Positions 14,324-22,761 of a stretch of 37,989 bases of DNA are shown here, piece after piece (the first letter of the stretch is position 1; each line of letters begins with the position of its first letter). Below the pieces are notes generated by a model that did no database searches, was not told where the DNA came from, and saw only the letters and a list, made by a program, of their open reading frames with translations. Made by a program: the position numbers and the translations under genes. The stretch comes from Desulfoluna sp. (lineage in GTDB: Bacteria > Desulfobacterota > Desulfobacteria > Desulfobacterales > Desulfolunaceae): contig NZ_JAQYWB010000057.1 of the NCBI RefSeq assembly GCF_030145185.1, positions 1-37,989 of the forward strand, read 5' to 3'.

Positions 14324-15040
14324 CTATAGGGGAAACAGGCGCGAGAGCAGGGCGGGTATGGCTGATTCCACCCTCAGGATGCGCGCACCCATGGAGACCG
14401 CTTGAAATCCCACCTCTTTAAGTTTCTCCATTTCATAGGGGATAAACCCCCCTTCCGGTCCCACCACCAGGGTGGTCGGGGCCGCGACATTCACCGGGCA
14501 GGGGACGGCATCGTAGGGGTGTGCCGCCAGTTTCAGCGTTCCGGCTGTCAGGGCTGTCAGCTCATCTTCCACAAAGGGCTTGAACCGTTTTTTTAAGAGG
14601 ATTTCCGGCATTCGCGTGTCTTTGGCCTGTTCCAGGCCCAGGACTCTTTGGGCGAGAAGATTCTCGTCGGAGAGGCGAGGGCTCTGCCAGAAACTTTTTT
14701 CTACCCGTACCGCATTGAGAAGCACCAGTCGCTTGACCCCCATGCTGGTGGCGGCGATGATTACCCGGTTAAGGACTTTTGGCCGGGGAAGGGCAAGGAT
14801 CAGGGTGAGGGGCAAAGGGGGGGGCGGCGAGTCATCAAGGGTGACGGCCATCTCCAGCACGTTTTTCTCTATGGAGAGAATATCTCCGGTTCCCAGGGCA
14901 CCGTTGACACATCCCACCGCCAGGGTGCTTCCCACAGCCGCCCGGTGGATGTCCTGTACGTGGCGAAGGCGTCGTCCCGTCAGCCGGACCCTTTTCGGGT
15001 CATCGGTAAAATCATCATCGAAAAGAAGAATCAGGTTCAT
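14324..15040 (-). CDS. rsmE: 16S rRNA m3U1498 methyltransferase RsmE
   Basis: 238 residues, SPOUT-class methyltransferase of the 30S subunit. The N-terminal PUA-like part (RLTGRRLRHVQDIHRAAVG) and the C-terminal SAM knot motifs VVGPEGGF (192-199) and MGARILRVESA (217-227) are clear. The usual Thr of RVETA is Ser here. ATG 15040 aligns with the family. In many Desulfobacterota rsmE follows prmA; that gene is not here. Confidence 0.92.
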   Translation of the reverse strand: MNLILLFDDDFTDDPKRVRLTGRRLRHVQDIHRAAVGSTLAVGCVNGALGTGDILSIEKNVLEMAVTLDDSPPPPLPLTLILALPRPKVLNRVIIAATSMGVKRLVLLNAVRVEKSFWQSPRLSDENLLAQRVLGLEQAKDTRMPEILLKKRFKPFVEDELTALTAGTLKLAAHPYDAVPCPVNVAAPTTLVVGPEGGFIPYEMEKLKEVGFQAVSMGARILRVESAIPALLSRLFPL

Positions 15041-15389
15041 TCATTTTATTCCATATAGAAGTGAAGCTTAAAAGGTCCTCACCTTGTATCACCGATGACA
15101 GCGGATTGTCGAGAAGGCACGGCGGTTTCGCGGGCGATGCCGTCTGGAAATATGATTTCAGTGAGTTACGGCTGAGGGAGCGAGGACTTGGGCGGGGGGC
15201 TGTGCCGGCGTCAGTCTTCCGTGACGCCGAAAGAGCAGGGGAGGGCGGCTTTTTGGATGCCGGGGATCAACCTTGACACCCCTCGTTTGCGTGTTACTTT
15301 AAACCATTGCGTCACGACCCCCGGGCGGGGGTGAATCATTCGGGGCGTTGATTTTTAACTATTTTTCAACATCAGGGGTAGAGGGATAT
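15041..15389. other. divergent intergenic region between rsmE and djlA
   Basis: No gene is supported in these 349 bases; one 71-codon open frame has no ribosome-binding site or family resemblance. A promoter candidate for djlA lies at 15273-15300. An inverted C/G run CCCCCGGGCGGGGG is near 15319-15332. Confidence 0.5.
15273..15300 (+). promoter_or_regulatory. σ70-type promoter candidate for djlA
   Basis: Perfect TTGACA, 16 bases, TACTTT. Leader of about 85 bases to ATG 15390. Confidence 0.45.
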
Positions 15390-16145
15390 ATGGGTTGGCT
15401 TGGTAAAGTGGTGGGAGGGACCATCGGATTTGCCCTGGGGGGGCCGGTGGGTGCTGTTGCCGGAGCGGTGTTCGGGCATGCCTTTGATAAAGACGGCAGT
15501 GAACTGAACCGTGATGAGAGACGGGGGCTGTCGGGGAATGAAGAGGCCCAGATGACTTTTTTTGTGGCCGCTTTTTCGATGTTGGCCAAACTCTCCAAGG
15601 CTGACGGCCATGTCTGTCAGGATGAGATCGAATCCATTGATCTATTCATGACCCGGGACCTCCACCTGAATCGTGAGAGCCGGAACATTGCCATTGATAT
15701 TTTTCGGGAAGCCATCAACTCGCCGGAGTCCTTTGAAAGTTTTGCCCGCCAGTTTTATACCACCTTTAAAAATCAGCCCCGGATGCTCGAGGTGATGCTG
15801 GATGTCATGCTCAGGGTCTCCACCGCAGACGGGCAGTTCAACCCTCAGGAGGAGGCGTTGATTTTATCGGCGGTGCATCTGTTTCAATATCCCACCGAGG
15901 GGTATCTTAAGCTCAAGGCGCGTTATGTAGACCAGAGCGACAAGTACCATGCGGTTCTGGGATGTGATCGCAATGATTCCGACGACTTTGTCAAGAAGCA
16001 GTACCGGAAGCTGGTGAATGAATACCATCCGGATAAAATTGCCTCCAAGGGCCTTCCCGAGGAGTTTACGCATTTTGCAGAAGAGAAATTTCGCGAAATT
16101 CAGGATGCCTGGGACCATGTAAAAAAAGAACGGGGTATTGCCTGA
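15390..16145 (+). CDS. djlA: DjlA-like co-chaperone: TerB domain plus J domain
   Basis: 251 residues. A Gly/Ala-rich hydrophobic N-terminus (residues 1-30) ending in GHAFDKD matches the membrane anchor of DjlA. A TerB-like helical domain spans about 50-165, with two DG-containing repeats (SKADGHVCQDEIE and STADGQFNPQEEA). The C-terminal J domain has HPD at 213-215, which stimulates DnaK. I chose ATG 15390 (GAGGG upstream), since the upstream in-frame ATG at 15348 adds residues unlike the family. It precedes the TetR and peptidase genes on the same strand. Confidence 0.9.
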   Translation: MGWLGKVVGGTIGFALGGPVGAVAGAVFGHAFDKDGSELNRDERRGLSGNEEAQMTFFVAAFSMLAKLSKADGHVCQDEIESIDLFMTRDLHLNRESRNIAIDIFREAINSPESFESFARQFYTTFKNQPRMLEVMLDVMLRVSTADGQFNPQEEALILSAVHLFQYPTEGYLKLKARYVDQSDKYHAVLGCDRNDSDDFVKKQYRKLVNEYHPDKIASKGLPEEFTHFAEEKFREIQDAWDHVKKERGIA

Positions 16146-16182
16146 GCCTTTGACAACCCCAGTAAAAAGGAAGGAAGAGGTC

Positions 16183-16761
16183 ATGGGCAAAGAGGAGAAA
16201 CGACAACGGGTGTATGAAGCGGCTCTTCTGCTCTTTTCCAGGCATGGCTTCAAGAAGACCACGGTGGAAGATATCGCCGATGCCCTCGGCATGACCAAGG
16301 GGAACCTTTATCTCTATGCCCGAAACAAGAAGGATCTCTATGAGTCGGCGGTGGCATGGTCCCTTCGCAACTGGCAACGGGCATCCCGCGAGGTGGCCGA
16401 CGCAGAAGAGAGCTGTGCGGCCAAGATTTATGCGTACTTTATCACCGGGTACCGGTATTTGGAATCGGATCAGGTTTTGCGTCGCCTCATCACCCATGAC
16501 CAGGCTCTGTTTCCTCTGACGGAGGCGGAAGATCGGTTCCACGAAATCAACCAGGCATCGCGGAATATTCTTGCGGGGTACCTGGCAGAGGGAATCGAGA
16601 CCGGTGAGTTTCGACCCTTTGAGGTGGAAGGTTTGGCGGAACTGCTCTACTCCTTTTACGTGATGCTGGTGATTAAGCGTTATCTGGTCCCTGGCAAGGT
16701 ACCCTCGCAAGAATCTCTAAATATAGCCTTTAATCTCATTCTAAAGGGGCTGCTCGCATGA
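16183..16761 (+). CDS. TetR-family transcriptional regulator
   Basis: 192 residues. The N-terminal helix-turn-helix is typical: RVYEAALLLFSRHGFKKTTVEDIADALGMTKGNLYLY (about 7-43). The rest is an all-helical ligand/dimer domain of unknown specificity. ATG 16183 follows GGAAGAGG. Its stop overlaps the start of the peptidase gene by 4 bases (ATGA), so the two are translationally coupled, and the regulator may control that operon. Confidence 0.9.
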   Translation: MGKEEKRQRVYEAALLLFSRHGFKKTTVEDIADALGMTKGNLYLYARNKKDLYESAVAWSLRNWQRASREVADAEESCAAKIYAYFITGYRYLESDQVLRRLITHDQALFPLTEAEDRFHEINQASRNILAGYLAEGIETGEFRPFEVEGLAELLYSFYVMLVIKRYLVPGKVPSQESLNIAFNLILKGLLA

Positions 16762-18113
16762 TTTATCGGTGTGGGACGATGGGGAAATCACTGGGCCGCA
16801 GGGTTTTGAAACGCACACTCAGCGGGGTCTTGTCTCGGATGATTGCCGTGGGCCTGTGGGCTGCGATTTTCTTGACGGGGTGCGGGGGCGACAATGACAC
16901 GACTCCCGCTCTCAGCGTCGCCGGGTCGAGCTGGACGGTGATGGTCTATCTTGACGGGGACAACAATCTCGAAGAGTGGGCGCTGGCCGATTTTAATGAG
17001 ATGGAGGCTGCCGCCACCGACGAGAACCTTCATCTTATCGTGCTTTTTGATCGCAGCCCGTATCACTCCGAAGCGCAGGGCGACTGGGAGGGGACGCGTC
17101 TCTATAAAATTCGTCATGACACGGACACCTCGTCGATGTCCTCGGTTCGACTGACCGATTCGGTGGGGCTGGGTCTTGCCGGGGATGAGTCCGATGAGTT
17201 GAACATGGGCCGCAGTGAGACCTTGAGGCAGTTTGTTTCCTTCTGTAAGGAGGCCTATCCTTCGGACTACACCGCCTTGATCCTCTGGGATCACGGGAGC
17301 GGTTGGGCTCCCTCCGGGGCGGACACCGCAAAAGTTGGGACCAAATTTATTGCCATTGACGATGCCAGCTCTGGGGATGCGCTTTCCATGAAGGAGGTGG
17401 CGGACGCCTTGTCGGGACAGCCGGTGGATCTTCTGGGGTTTGACGCCTGTTTGATGGCGGAGGCGGAGGTTGCCTGGGAGTTGCGCGATTCGGCGCGTTA
17501 CATGGTGGCCTCTGAAATGCTGGAACCTTCTACGGGCTGGAATTATACCGATTTTCTGAATCGGTTTGCCGGTGTCTCCGGCGTGAAAAAGACCCCTGAG
17601 GTGCTGGGACGCATTATTTCTGAAACCTATCTGGAGGGGGGCGGCGATATGGGGCTCAGTCTGTCGGTGACGGATCTCAAGGCCTTGCCCTCTCTCGGGG
17701 CGGCTGTGGACGCCCTGGCTCTGGAGATGATGGCGCTGGGACCCGAAGCGGTGACCTCGGCGCGTAATGAAATCCCCGATTATAATGATGACACCTGCGT
17801 GGACCTGCGTCGGTTTGCAGAGGCGCTGGGTGTCTCCAGCGAAACCCGGACTGTGTTGGGCGCTGCTCTTTCTCGGGCGGTGATCGTCAATGGGGCCACA
17901 AATCTGGATGAGATTTGCGGTCTTTCCATCTATTTTCCCCTTTTCGGCGTCTCATCCGGCCAGTATGGTGATTACACCTCCTTAAACCTGGATTTTGTCG
18001 ATGACACCGAGTGGGCCGGGGCGCTTAGAGATTATAAGAACCGCGCCCCTTACTACACGGTGGATCGTCGCGACGAAGACGGATCCCTTCTTGCGACCCC
18101 TGGCTCTGAATAA
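16758..18113 (+). CDS. clostripain-family (C11) cysteine peptidase, lipoprotein
   Basis: 451 residues. The N-terminus is a lipoprotein signal with lipobox LTGC (Cys42) after a hydrophobic stretch, so the protein is probably anchored outside the cytoplasm. The C11 catalytic dyad is visible: H179 in ALILWDHGSGW and C231 in GFDACLMA. C11 peptidases cut after Arg or Lys and usually self-activate; no clear pro-segment junction is seen. The acidic GGDNDTTP tract after the lipid anchor looks like a linker. The coupling to a TetR regulator is direct from sequence. Confidence 0.88.
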   Translation: MIYRCGTMGKSLGRRVLKRTLSGVLSRMIAVGLWAAIFLTGCGGDNDTTPALSVAGSSWTVMVYLDGDNNLEEWALADFNEMEAAATDENLHLIVLFDRSPYHSEAQGDWEGTRLYKIRHDTDTSSMSSVRLTDSVGLGLAGDESDELNMGRSETLRQFVSFCKEAYPSDYTALILWDHGSGWAPSGADTAKVGTKFIAIDDASSGDALSMKEVADALSGQPVDLLGFDACLMAEAEVAWELRDSARYMVASEMLEPSTGWNYTDFLNRFAGVSGVKKTPEVLGRIISETYLEGGGDMGLSLSVTDLKALPSLGAAVDALALEMMALGPEAVTSARNEIPDYNDDTCVDLRRFAEALGVSSETRTVLGAALSRAVIVNGATNLDEICGLSIYFPLFGVSSGQYGDYTSLNLDFVDDTEWAGALRDYKNRAPYYTVDRRDEDGSLLATPGSE

Positions 18114-18117
18114 CCTC

Positions 18118-18145
18118 TTGATAAGAGATGCTATCTTGCTATAAT
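18118..18145 (+). promoter_or_regulatory. strong σ70-type promoter candidate
   Basis: TTGATA, 16 bases, perfect TATAAT, just after the peptidase gene. The predicted start is near 18152, about 227 bases before the next gene. Confidence 0.6.
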
Positions 18146-18151
18146 ACCACC

Positions 18152-18260
18152 TGCCTTTTCGATTTGGCCCTGGCGTCCTTGCCTGGGGAGGCCCTTTTCC
18201 GGCTCTCATGACCACCCTTTCTTCTATCGATTCCCCACAGCCGGTTGGGCTTTGTTTTTT
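18152..18260 (+). ncRNA. possible small RNA or attenuated leader
   Basis: This stretch lies between the strong promoter at 18118-18145 and the terminator at 18236-18260 and contains no credible reading frame. It could be a short independent RNA of about 110 bases or the attenuated leader of the DUF3141 gene. No known RNA family is recognised. Confidence 0.3.
18236..18260 (+). terminator. intrinsic terminator
   Basis: CACAGCC (18236-18242) pairs with GGCTTTG (18248-18254) with one mismatch, followed by TTTTTT (18255-18260). It lies about 110 bases after the promoter at 18118-18145 and 118 bases before the next gene. Confidence 0.5.
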
Positions 18261-18378
18261 ATTGGAACAATCCTGTCACACGATATCAATGACGTCTTGC
18301 CGGAGCCTGGTGTGCTGAGCGTGAATTGCGGCCATCAATGGATGGTTTCAGATCTGGTAAGATCCTTCAGGAGGGTTT

Positions 18379-20583
18379 ATGGACACAGTTTCCGCCAATC
18401 CCATGTCATCCACCGTTGATCTCTTGACCCATGCTTCCCGGTATATGTTTGATGCTTCACAGCGTTCCGTTCTTTTTTGGGATGTGCTTCGGAAAAGGGG
18501 AAACAATTACCGGGAGCACCTAGAGAAGGGCCAGCCCCCAGTGTTGATTTTTGATTACGAAATAATCTGCGATGCCCGGACCTTCGAAAAACCGGCCAAT
18601 TACGCCTTGGCCCTGATACACGGAAAACGCGGGGCCCGGGAACAGGGGTTTACAGGCGGAGCCGACCGCAGGGTGACGGGGGATGAAAAAAAAGGGGATC
18701 ACCGGGACCCGAGCCGTCGCCCCATGGTGATCATCGATCCCAGGGCCGGTCACGGTCCGGGAATCGGAGGATCCAAAGAGGCGTCAGAAATCGGGCACGC
18801 TCTCGCCAACGGGCATTCTGTCTATTTTGTGCTCTTTTTTACCGAGCCGATGCCGGGCCAGACCCTGGCCGATGTGAAAAATGCCGAGATTCTTTTCCTT
18901 GAGGAGGTGGTGAAGCGGCATCCGAAGGCCCTTCGACCCGTGGTGATCGGGAATTGTCAGGGGGGCTGGGCCACCGCCATTGTGGCCGCCGAGCGGCCTG
19001 ACCTGGCAGGACCCATTGTCTTGAACGGCGCCCCTCTCTCCTACTGGTCGGGGGTGGGAGGCACGAACCCCATGCGATACAAAGGAGGGCTCGTGGGCGG
19101 TGTCTGGATCAACGATTTTGTCAGTGATCTGGGCGGGGGGCTCTTTGACGGAGCCAATCTGGTCATGAGCATGGAAGGCCTCAACCCGGGACATACCTGT
19201 TGGTCCAAACCGTACAATCTGTATAAAAATGTGGATACGGAAGAGGAACGTTTTCTTGATTTTGAAACATGGTGGGGCGGTTTCTTTTTGATGACGGGAG
19301 ATGAAATTCATACCATCGTCGCCGATCTTTTTGTGGGGAATCACCTGGCCCAGGGGCAATTGACGCTGGATGAGGGTCCTCCCATTGACTTGAGGCGGTT
19401 CAGCGATCCTGTGGTGGTGTTTGCGTCCAGCGGGGATAATATTACCCCTCCACAGCAGGCCCTCAACTGGATTCCCATGGTCTACAAGTCCGTGGATGAG
19501 ATCAAACAACGCGGGCAGGTGATCGTCTACGTCATTCACCCCACCATCGGGCATCTGGGGATCTTCGTGGCGAGCTCCATTGCCGGCAAGGAACAGAAGG
19601 AGATCATCGGGAGCGTGGAGATGATCAACTTTCTATCACCGGGGCTTTATGAAATGGAGATTGTCGAGGCGCCGTCTGAAGCATGGTTGAACGATTACAA
19701 GGTCACATTTTTAGAACGCACCATTGAGGATATTCTGGCCTATGACGATGGCGTGGAAGATGAACAGGCTTTTGAGCTCGTCGCCTCCATTTCAGAACGC
19801 AATGGGGCTTTTTATTCGACCTGGTTGAGCCCCCTGGTACGCGCCATGGTCACGCCGTTGTCCGCCGAGTGGCTGCGGGAGATGCACCCCATGCGCCTTC
19901 AGCGCAGTCTCTTCTCCGATCAGAACCCCATGATGAAGCCTGTGAAAGATGCCGCTGAATTGGTTCGTCGGGTGAGACGGCCCGTCTCAGAAGAGAATCC
20001 CTTTGTTCAAGCAGAACGGGCCCTCTCTGAAATGGTGGTGGCTGCCTTTGATTGGGGGCAGGCGCTTAGCGATATGAAGCAGGAGAAGGTGTTTCATGCC
20101 CTGTACGATAACCCGGTGATGGCCTGGCTTTATGGGTCGGGCCTTGGATTACCCATCGAAGAGAGCCGGGCGACCCGGGAAAAGAAGACTCGGGAGACGA
20201 GTCTGGACCGCCTGTTGTGGCTTGGGAAGATCGAGGAGGGCGGGTACCCGGAAGGGGCCATCCGGATGATCATCGCCATGGCCAGCGCTGACGGGGCCGT
20301 GGATGAGGCGGAGATGGCCATGGGCAGCCGAATCGTCAAGGCCAGCAGGCGCCTGAAGCGCTTGACCGCACGAGAGCTTCACAAGATCGTCAAAGAGCAA
20401 TCCCGCATCCTTCAAACGGATTTTGATAAAGCCCTTCACGCCCTGCCGGTTTTGATTGAGGGGAAGAGCGATCGGAAGAAGGCCATGAAACTTGCCAACG
20501 ATATTGCCCTGGCCGACCACTCTCTGGCTAAGGAGGAATCGAGGCTCCTTGCAAAAATGAAAAAGATTCTGGATTTGTCGTAA
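18379..20583 (+). CDS. DUF3141 α/β-hydrolase with C-terminal TerB-like domain
   Basis: 734 residues, no signal peptide. The first two thirds match DUF3141 proteins (annotated as poly-3-hydroxyalkanoate synthase-like): QRSVLFWDVLRKRGNNYREH, DPRAGHGPGIGG, nucleophile box GNCQGG with Cys193, GAPLSYW, SGDNITPPQQ with Asp353 and TIGHLG with His392, a complete Cys-Asp-His triad as in PhaC. The last 100 residues resemble TerB (IAMASADGAVDEAEM... and an ADHSLAKEESRLL repeat). No phaA/B or phasin gene is adjacent, so polymer synthesis is not shown. AGGAGG precedes ATG 18379. Confidence 0.85.
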   Translation: MDTVSANPMSSTVDLLTHASRYMFDASQRSVLFWDVLRKRGNNYREHLEKGQPPVLIFDYEIICDARTFEKPANYALALIHGKRGAREQGFTGGADRRVTGDEKKGDHRDPSRRPMVIIDPRAGHGPGIGGSKEASEIGHALANGHSVYFVLFFTEPMPGQTLADVKNAEILFLEEVVKRHPKALRPVVIGNCQGGWATAIVAAERPDLAGPIVLNGAPLSYWSGVGGTNPMRYKGGLVGGVWINDFVSDLGGGLFDGANLVMSMEGLNPGHTCWSKPYNLYKNVDTEEERFLDFETWWGGFFLMTGDEIHTIVADLFVGNHLAQGQLTLDEGPPIDLRRFSDPVVVFASSGDNITPPQQALNWIPMVYKSVDEIKQRGQVIVYVIHPTIGHLGIFVASSIAGKEQKEIIGSVEMINFLSPGLYEMEIVEAPSEAWLNDYKVTFLERTIEDILAYDDGVEDEQAFELVASISERNGAFYSTWLSPLVRAMVTPLSAEWLREMHPMRLQRSLFSDQNPMMKPVKDAAELVRRVRRPVSEENPFVQAERALSEMVVAAFDWGQALSDMKQEKVFHALYDNPVMAWLYGSGLGLPIEESRATREKKTRETSLDRLLWLGKIEEGGYPEGAIRMIIAMASADGAVDEAEMAMGSRIVKASRRLKRLTARELHKIVKEQSRILQTDFDKALHALPVLIEGKSDRKKAMKLANDIALADHSLAKEESRLLAKMKKILDLS

Positions 20584-20590
20584 GGGATAC

Positions 20591-20635
20591 AAAAAAAGTC
20601 GTGACGGTCCCGAAAGGGCTGTCACGGCTTTTTTT
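20591..20635. terminator. bidirectional intrinsic terminator
   Basis: A-run plus GTCGTGAC (20598-20605) pairs with GTCACGGC plus T-run (20621-20635); the apex is CCC-GAAA-GGG. It serves the DUF3141 gene and the convergent minus-strand gene, whose stop codon lies in the T-run. Confidence 0.88.
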
Positions 20636-21551
20636 ATTTGGCCCCCAGGCGGATCACGCGGGGGGGAATGGGTTTGCGGACCGAGGGGCGCCTGTAGGGT
20701 TCATCGGGGTGTCCGATGGCGATGACGGCGTGGACGGTTTCGCCATCGGGGAGTTGGACGAGCTGTCTCAAGGTTTTATCCTGGGCCAGGGCTTCCACGG
20801 CAAAGCCGATGAGACAGGTCCCGAGGCCCATGGCATGGGCGGCGAGAAGAATCTGGTTTGAGGCGAGGAGGGCATCCTCGGTGGGGCAGGAGGCCTCCTG
20901 GGAGCAGCTGACGAGGATGGCGGCCGGGGCACCGTGGAAGAGGCGGTCCCACTTTTCGTTATTCCAGCAGGCGATGCCTTCCTCGATGCGGTCGTGGTAA
21001 TCGGTGTAATATGCAGAGAGCTCCGGTTTACCCACGAGCTTGAGCGTGCCGCGTAAGGGGGCGATGCGGGCGAGGCGGTTGAGCTTTTGAAAGAAGTTCA
21101 GGACCCCTTGAGCAACCCCCTCCACGGACGGTCGATCGGGGAGCAGGGTAAACTGCCATGCCTGGGAGTTGGTGCCGGAAGGGGCGGTGGTGCCAATTTT
21201 TGTCAGGTCTTCCAACACTGCCATGGGGACAGGTTCTTTTGTGTAGTGGCGGCAGGATCGCCGGGAAGCCATCAGTTGAACGAGGGCCCCCACATCAAAG
21301 GTTCCGGGAGAGAGCCACCCCTTGGGGGTTTCAAAGGTCTGATATCCCTGATTCATGGGGGTATGACCGGTGAGTGTGATGGCGTCTGCGGGGCAGACGG
21401 CCAGGCAGTGGCCACAGGAGAGGGAGTCGTCACCCGTGATTGTGGCGACGCCATCGTCAAGGCTCAGGGTGTCGTGGGGGCAGATGTCAACGCAGGCTCC
21501 GCAGCCGGTGCAGCGTGTTTCATCAATGATGACGTGAATTTCGCGTTTCAT
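20634..21551 (-). CDS. ferredoxin-nitroreductase fusion
   Basis: 305 residues. An N-terminal ferredoxin-like domain carries a full [4Fe-4S] motif CTGCGACVDICP (Cys14, 17, 20, 24). The second motif is SLSCGHCLAVCP: Cys46, 49 and 53 are present, but the first ligand position is Ser43. The remainder is an FMN nitroreductase fold (MASRRSCRHYTKEPVP, APSGTNSQAWQF, GTCLIGFA). Such fusions pass electrons from ferredoxin clusters to FMN for unknown cytoplasmic substrates. ATG 21551 overlaps the stop of the transporter gene (ATGA), with AAGGA upstream, so it is coupled to it. Confidence 0.88.
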   Translation of the reverse strand: MKREIHVIIDETRCTGCGACVDICPHDTLSLDDGVATITGDDSLSCGHCLAVCPADAITLTGHTPMNQGYQTFETPKGWLSPGTFDVGALVQLMASRRSCRHYTKEPVPMAVLEDLTKIGTTAPSGTNSQAWQFTLLPDRPSVEGVAQGVLNFFQKLNRLARIAPLRGTLKLVGKPELSAYYTDYHDRIEEGIACWNNEKWDRLFHGAPAAILVSCSQEASCPTEDALLASNQILLAAHAMGLGTCLIGFAVEALAQDKTLRQLVQLPDGETVHAVIAIGHPDEPYRRPSVRKPIPPRVIRLGAK

Positions 21552-22609
21552 TCGGTGTCCTTCTGAAGGTGTTGTTTTGCTTCTTTTTCCGGTCCCAGCA
21601 GGATGGCGAACCATCGGGTGTCCTCTCGGGCTTCCAGGGTAATCTTCAGGGCCATGGTCAAGGGGACAGAAAGAATCATGCCCACGGGGCCCATGATCCA
21701 GCCCCAGAATGCCAGGGAGAGAAAGACCACCAAGGCGGAGAGTCCCACGCCGCTTCCCATGACCCGGGGCTCAATGAGGTTGCCGATGGCTACGTTCGTG
21801 GCCACATAGAGGAGTCCAACCATCAGGGCTTTCATGGCTCCGAATTGAACCAGGGCCAGGAGGATGGCCGGGACGGCGGCGATGATGGATCCGATATTGG
21901 GGACAAAATTGAAGATAAAGGCGATGAGCCCCCAGATGGCCGGAAAGTCGATACCGAAGAGCATCAGGCCGACATAGATCAGGCTGCCGGTGACAAAACT
22001 GGTGGCGCTTTTGATGGCCAGGTAGTGGCGGATGCCTTCGGCAATGCGGTGAAATCCATGATGAGAGGCGTTGTCGTTGCCGAGGGCGGCTTGAAGTTTC
22101 AGGGAGAAACCCGAGGCTTCCATGAGGATGAAGATGACCGTCAGGATAATGAAAAAGGTGTTGGTAAAGATCCCACCTAAGCGGGTCAGCAGCGCACCGA
22201 GAAAGGTCATCATGCGGCCTGGGTTGACGACGTTGAGCAGGGTCTCACTGGTGATGTCGATGTGGGCTTTTTGCAGCAGGGGGACCACACTGCTCACCAG
22301 GGCCTCCAGGCGCTGCTGGTAGGCGGGGATGCTTTTTGTAAAGGATTCCAGGGCTCCGGTGACGATGTTGATCAGGAGCAGGAAGAGGAGGAGTACGATA
22401 AATCCGATCAAAAGAACCGCGAGTCCAGACGGGATTTTTTTGCTCTCCAGCCAGAACAGAGGGGGGGAGACGGCCACGGCGATAAACACGGAGAAGAGAA
22501 AGGGAACCAGGATGGAGGATGCGGCCTGGATGCCCGTGACGACGACCACAAAACAAGCCAGGGAGAGAAGCATGTTGGCCCTGGGCGCGTTATCGGAAGC
22601 GGGGTGCAT
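21548..22609 (-). CDS. AI-2E family transporter (TqsA/PerM-like)
   Basis: 353 residues with about eight hydrophobic segments. The C-terminal half has the family signatures FVPNIGSIIAAVPA and EPRVMGSGVGLSALVVFLSL, then WGWIMGPVGMILSVPLT. The name comes from E. coli TqsA; members export diverse substrates or act as Na+/H+ antiporters, so the substrate is open. I chose ATG 22609 (AAGGA 7 bases upstream). It is the first gene of a coupled pair with the ferredoxin-nitroreductase. Confidence 0.87.
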   Translation of the reverse strand: MHPASDNAPRANMLLSLACFVVVVTGIQAASSILVPFLFSVFIAVAVSPPLFWLESKKIPSGLAVLLIGFIVLLLFLLLINIVTGALESFTKSIPAYQQRLEALVSSVVPLLQKAHIDITSETLLNVVNPGRMMTFLGALLTRLGGIFTNTFFIILTVIFILMEASGFSLKLQAALGNDNASHHGFHRIAEGIRHYLAIKSATSFVTGSLIYVGLMLFGIDFPAIWGLIAFIFNFVPNIGSIIAAVPAILLALVQFGAMKALMVGLLYVATNVAIGNLIEPRVMGSGVGLSALVVFLSLAFWGWIMGPVGMILSVPLTMALKITLEAREDTRWFAILLGPEKEAKQHLQKDTE

Positions 22610-22722
22610 GAAGGGTCCTTTGCGTCGAGGTCGAGGTCGATGACCGTGAGTGGGTGTGTGCTGAGACAATCGGTAAACCCTGTGATGAATAATTTATACC
22701 TCAAGCCGTCTTGACCGAAAAC

Positions 22723-22759
22723 AAAAAAAGCTGAAAGGACCACCTGCGGTGAGCTTTTT
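22723..22759 (-). terminator. intrinsic terminator of the Wzz/BY-kinase pair
   Basis: On the minus strand AAAAAGCT pairs with AGCTTTTT, with an inner CACC/GGTG stem, ending in a T-run. It begins 3 bases after the stop of the Wzz-like gene. Confidence 0.7.
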
Positions 22760-22761
22760 AT

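Noticed and set aside
15061-15276. 71-codon open frame upstream of djlA
   Set aside because: No ribosome-binding site and no recognisable features; it overlaps the promoter candidate region.
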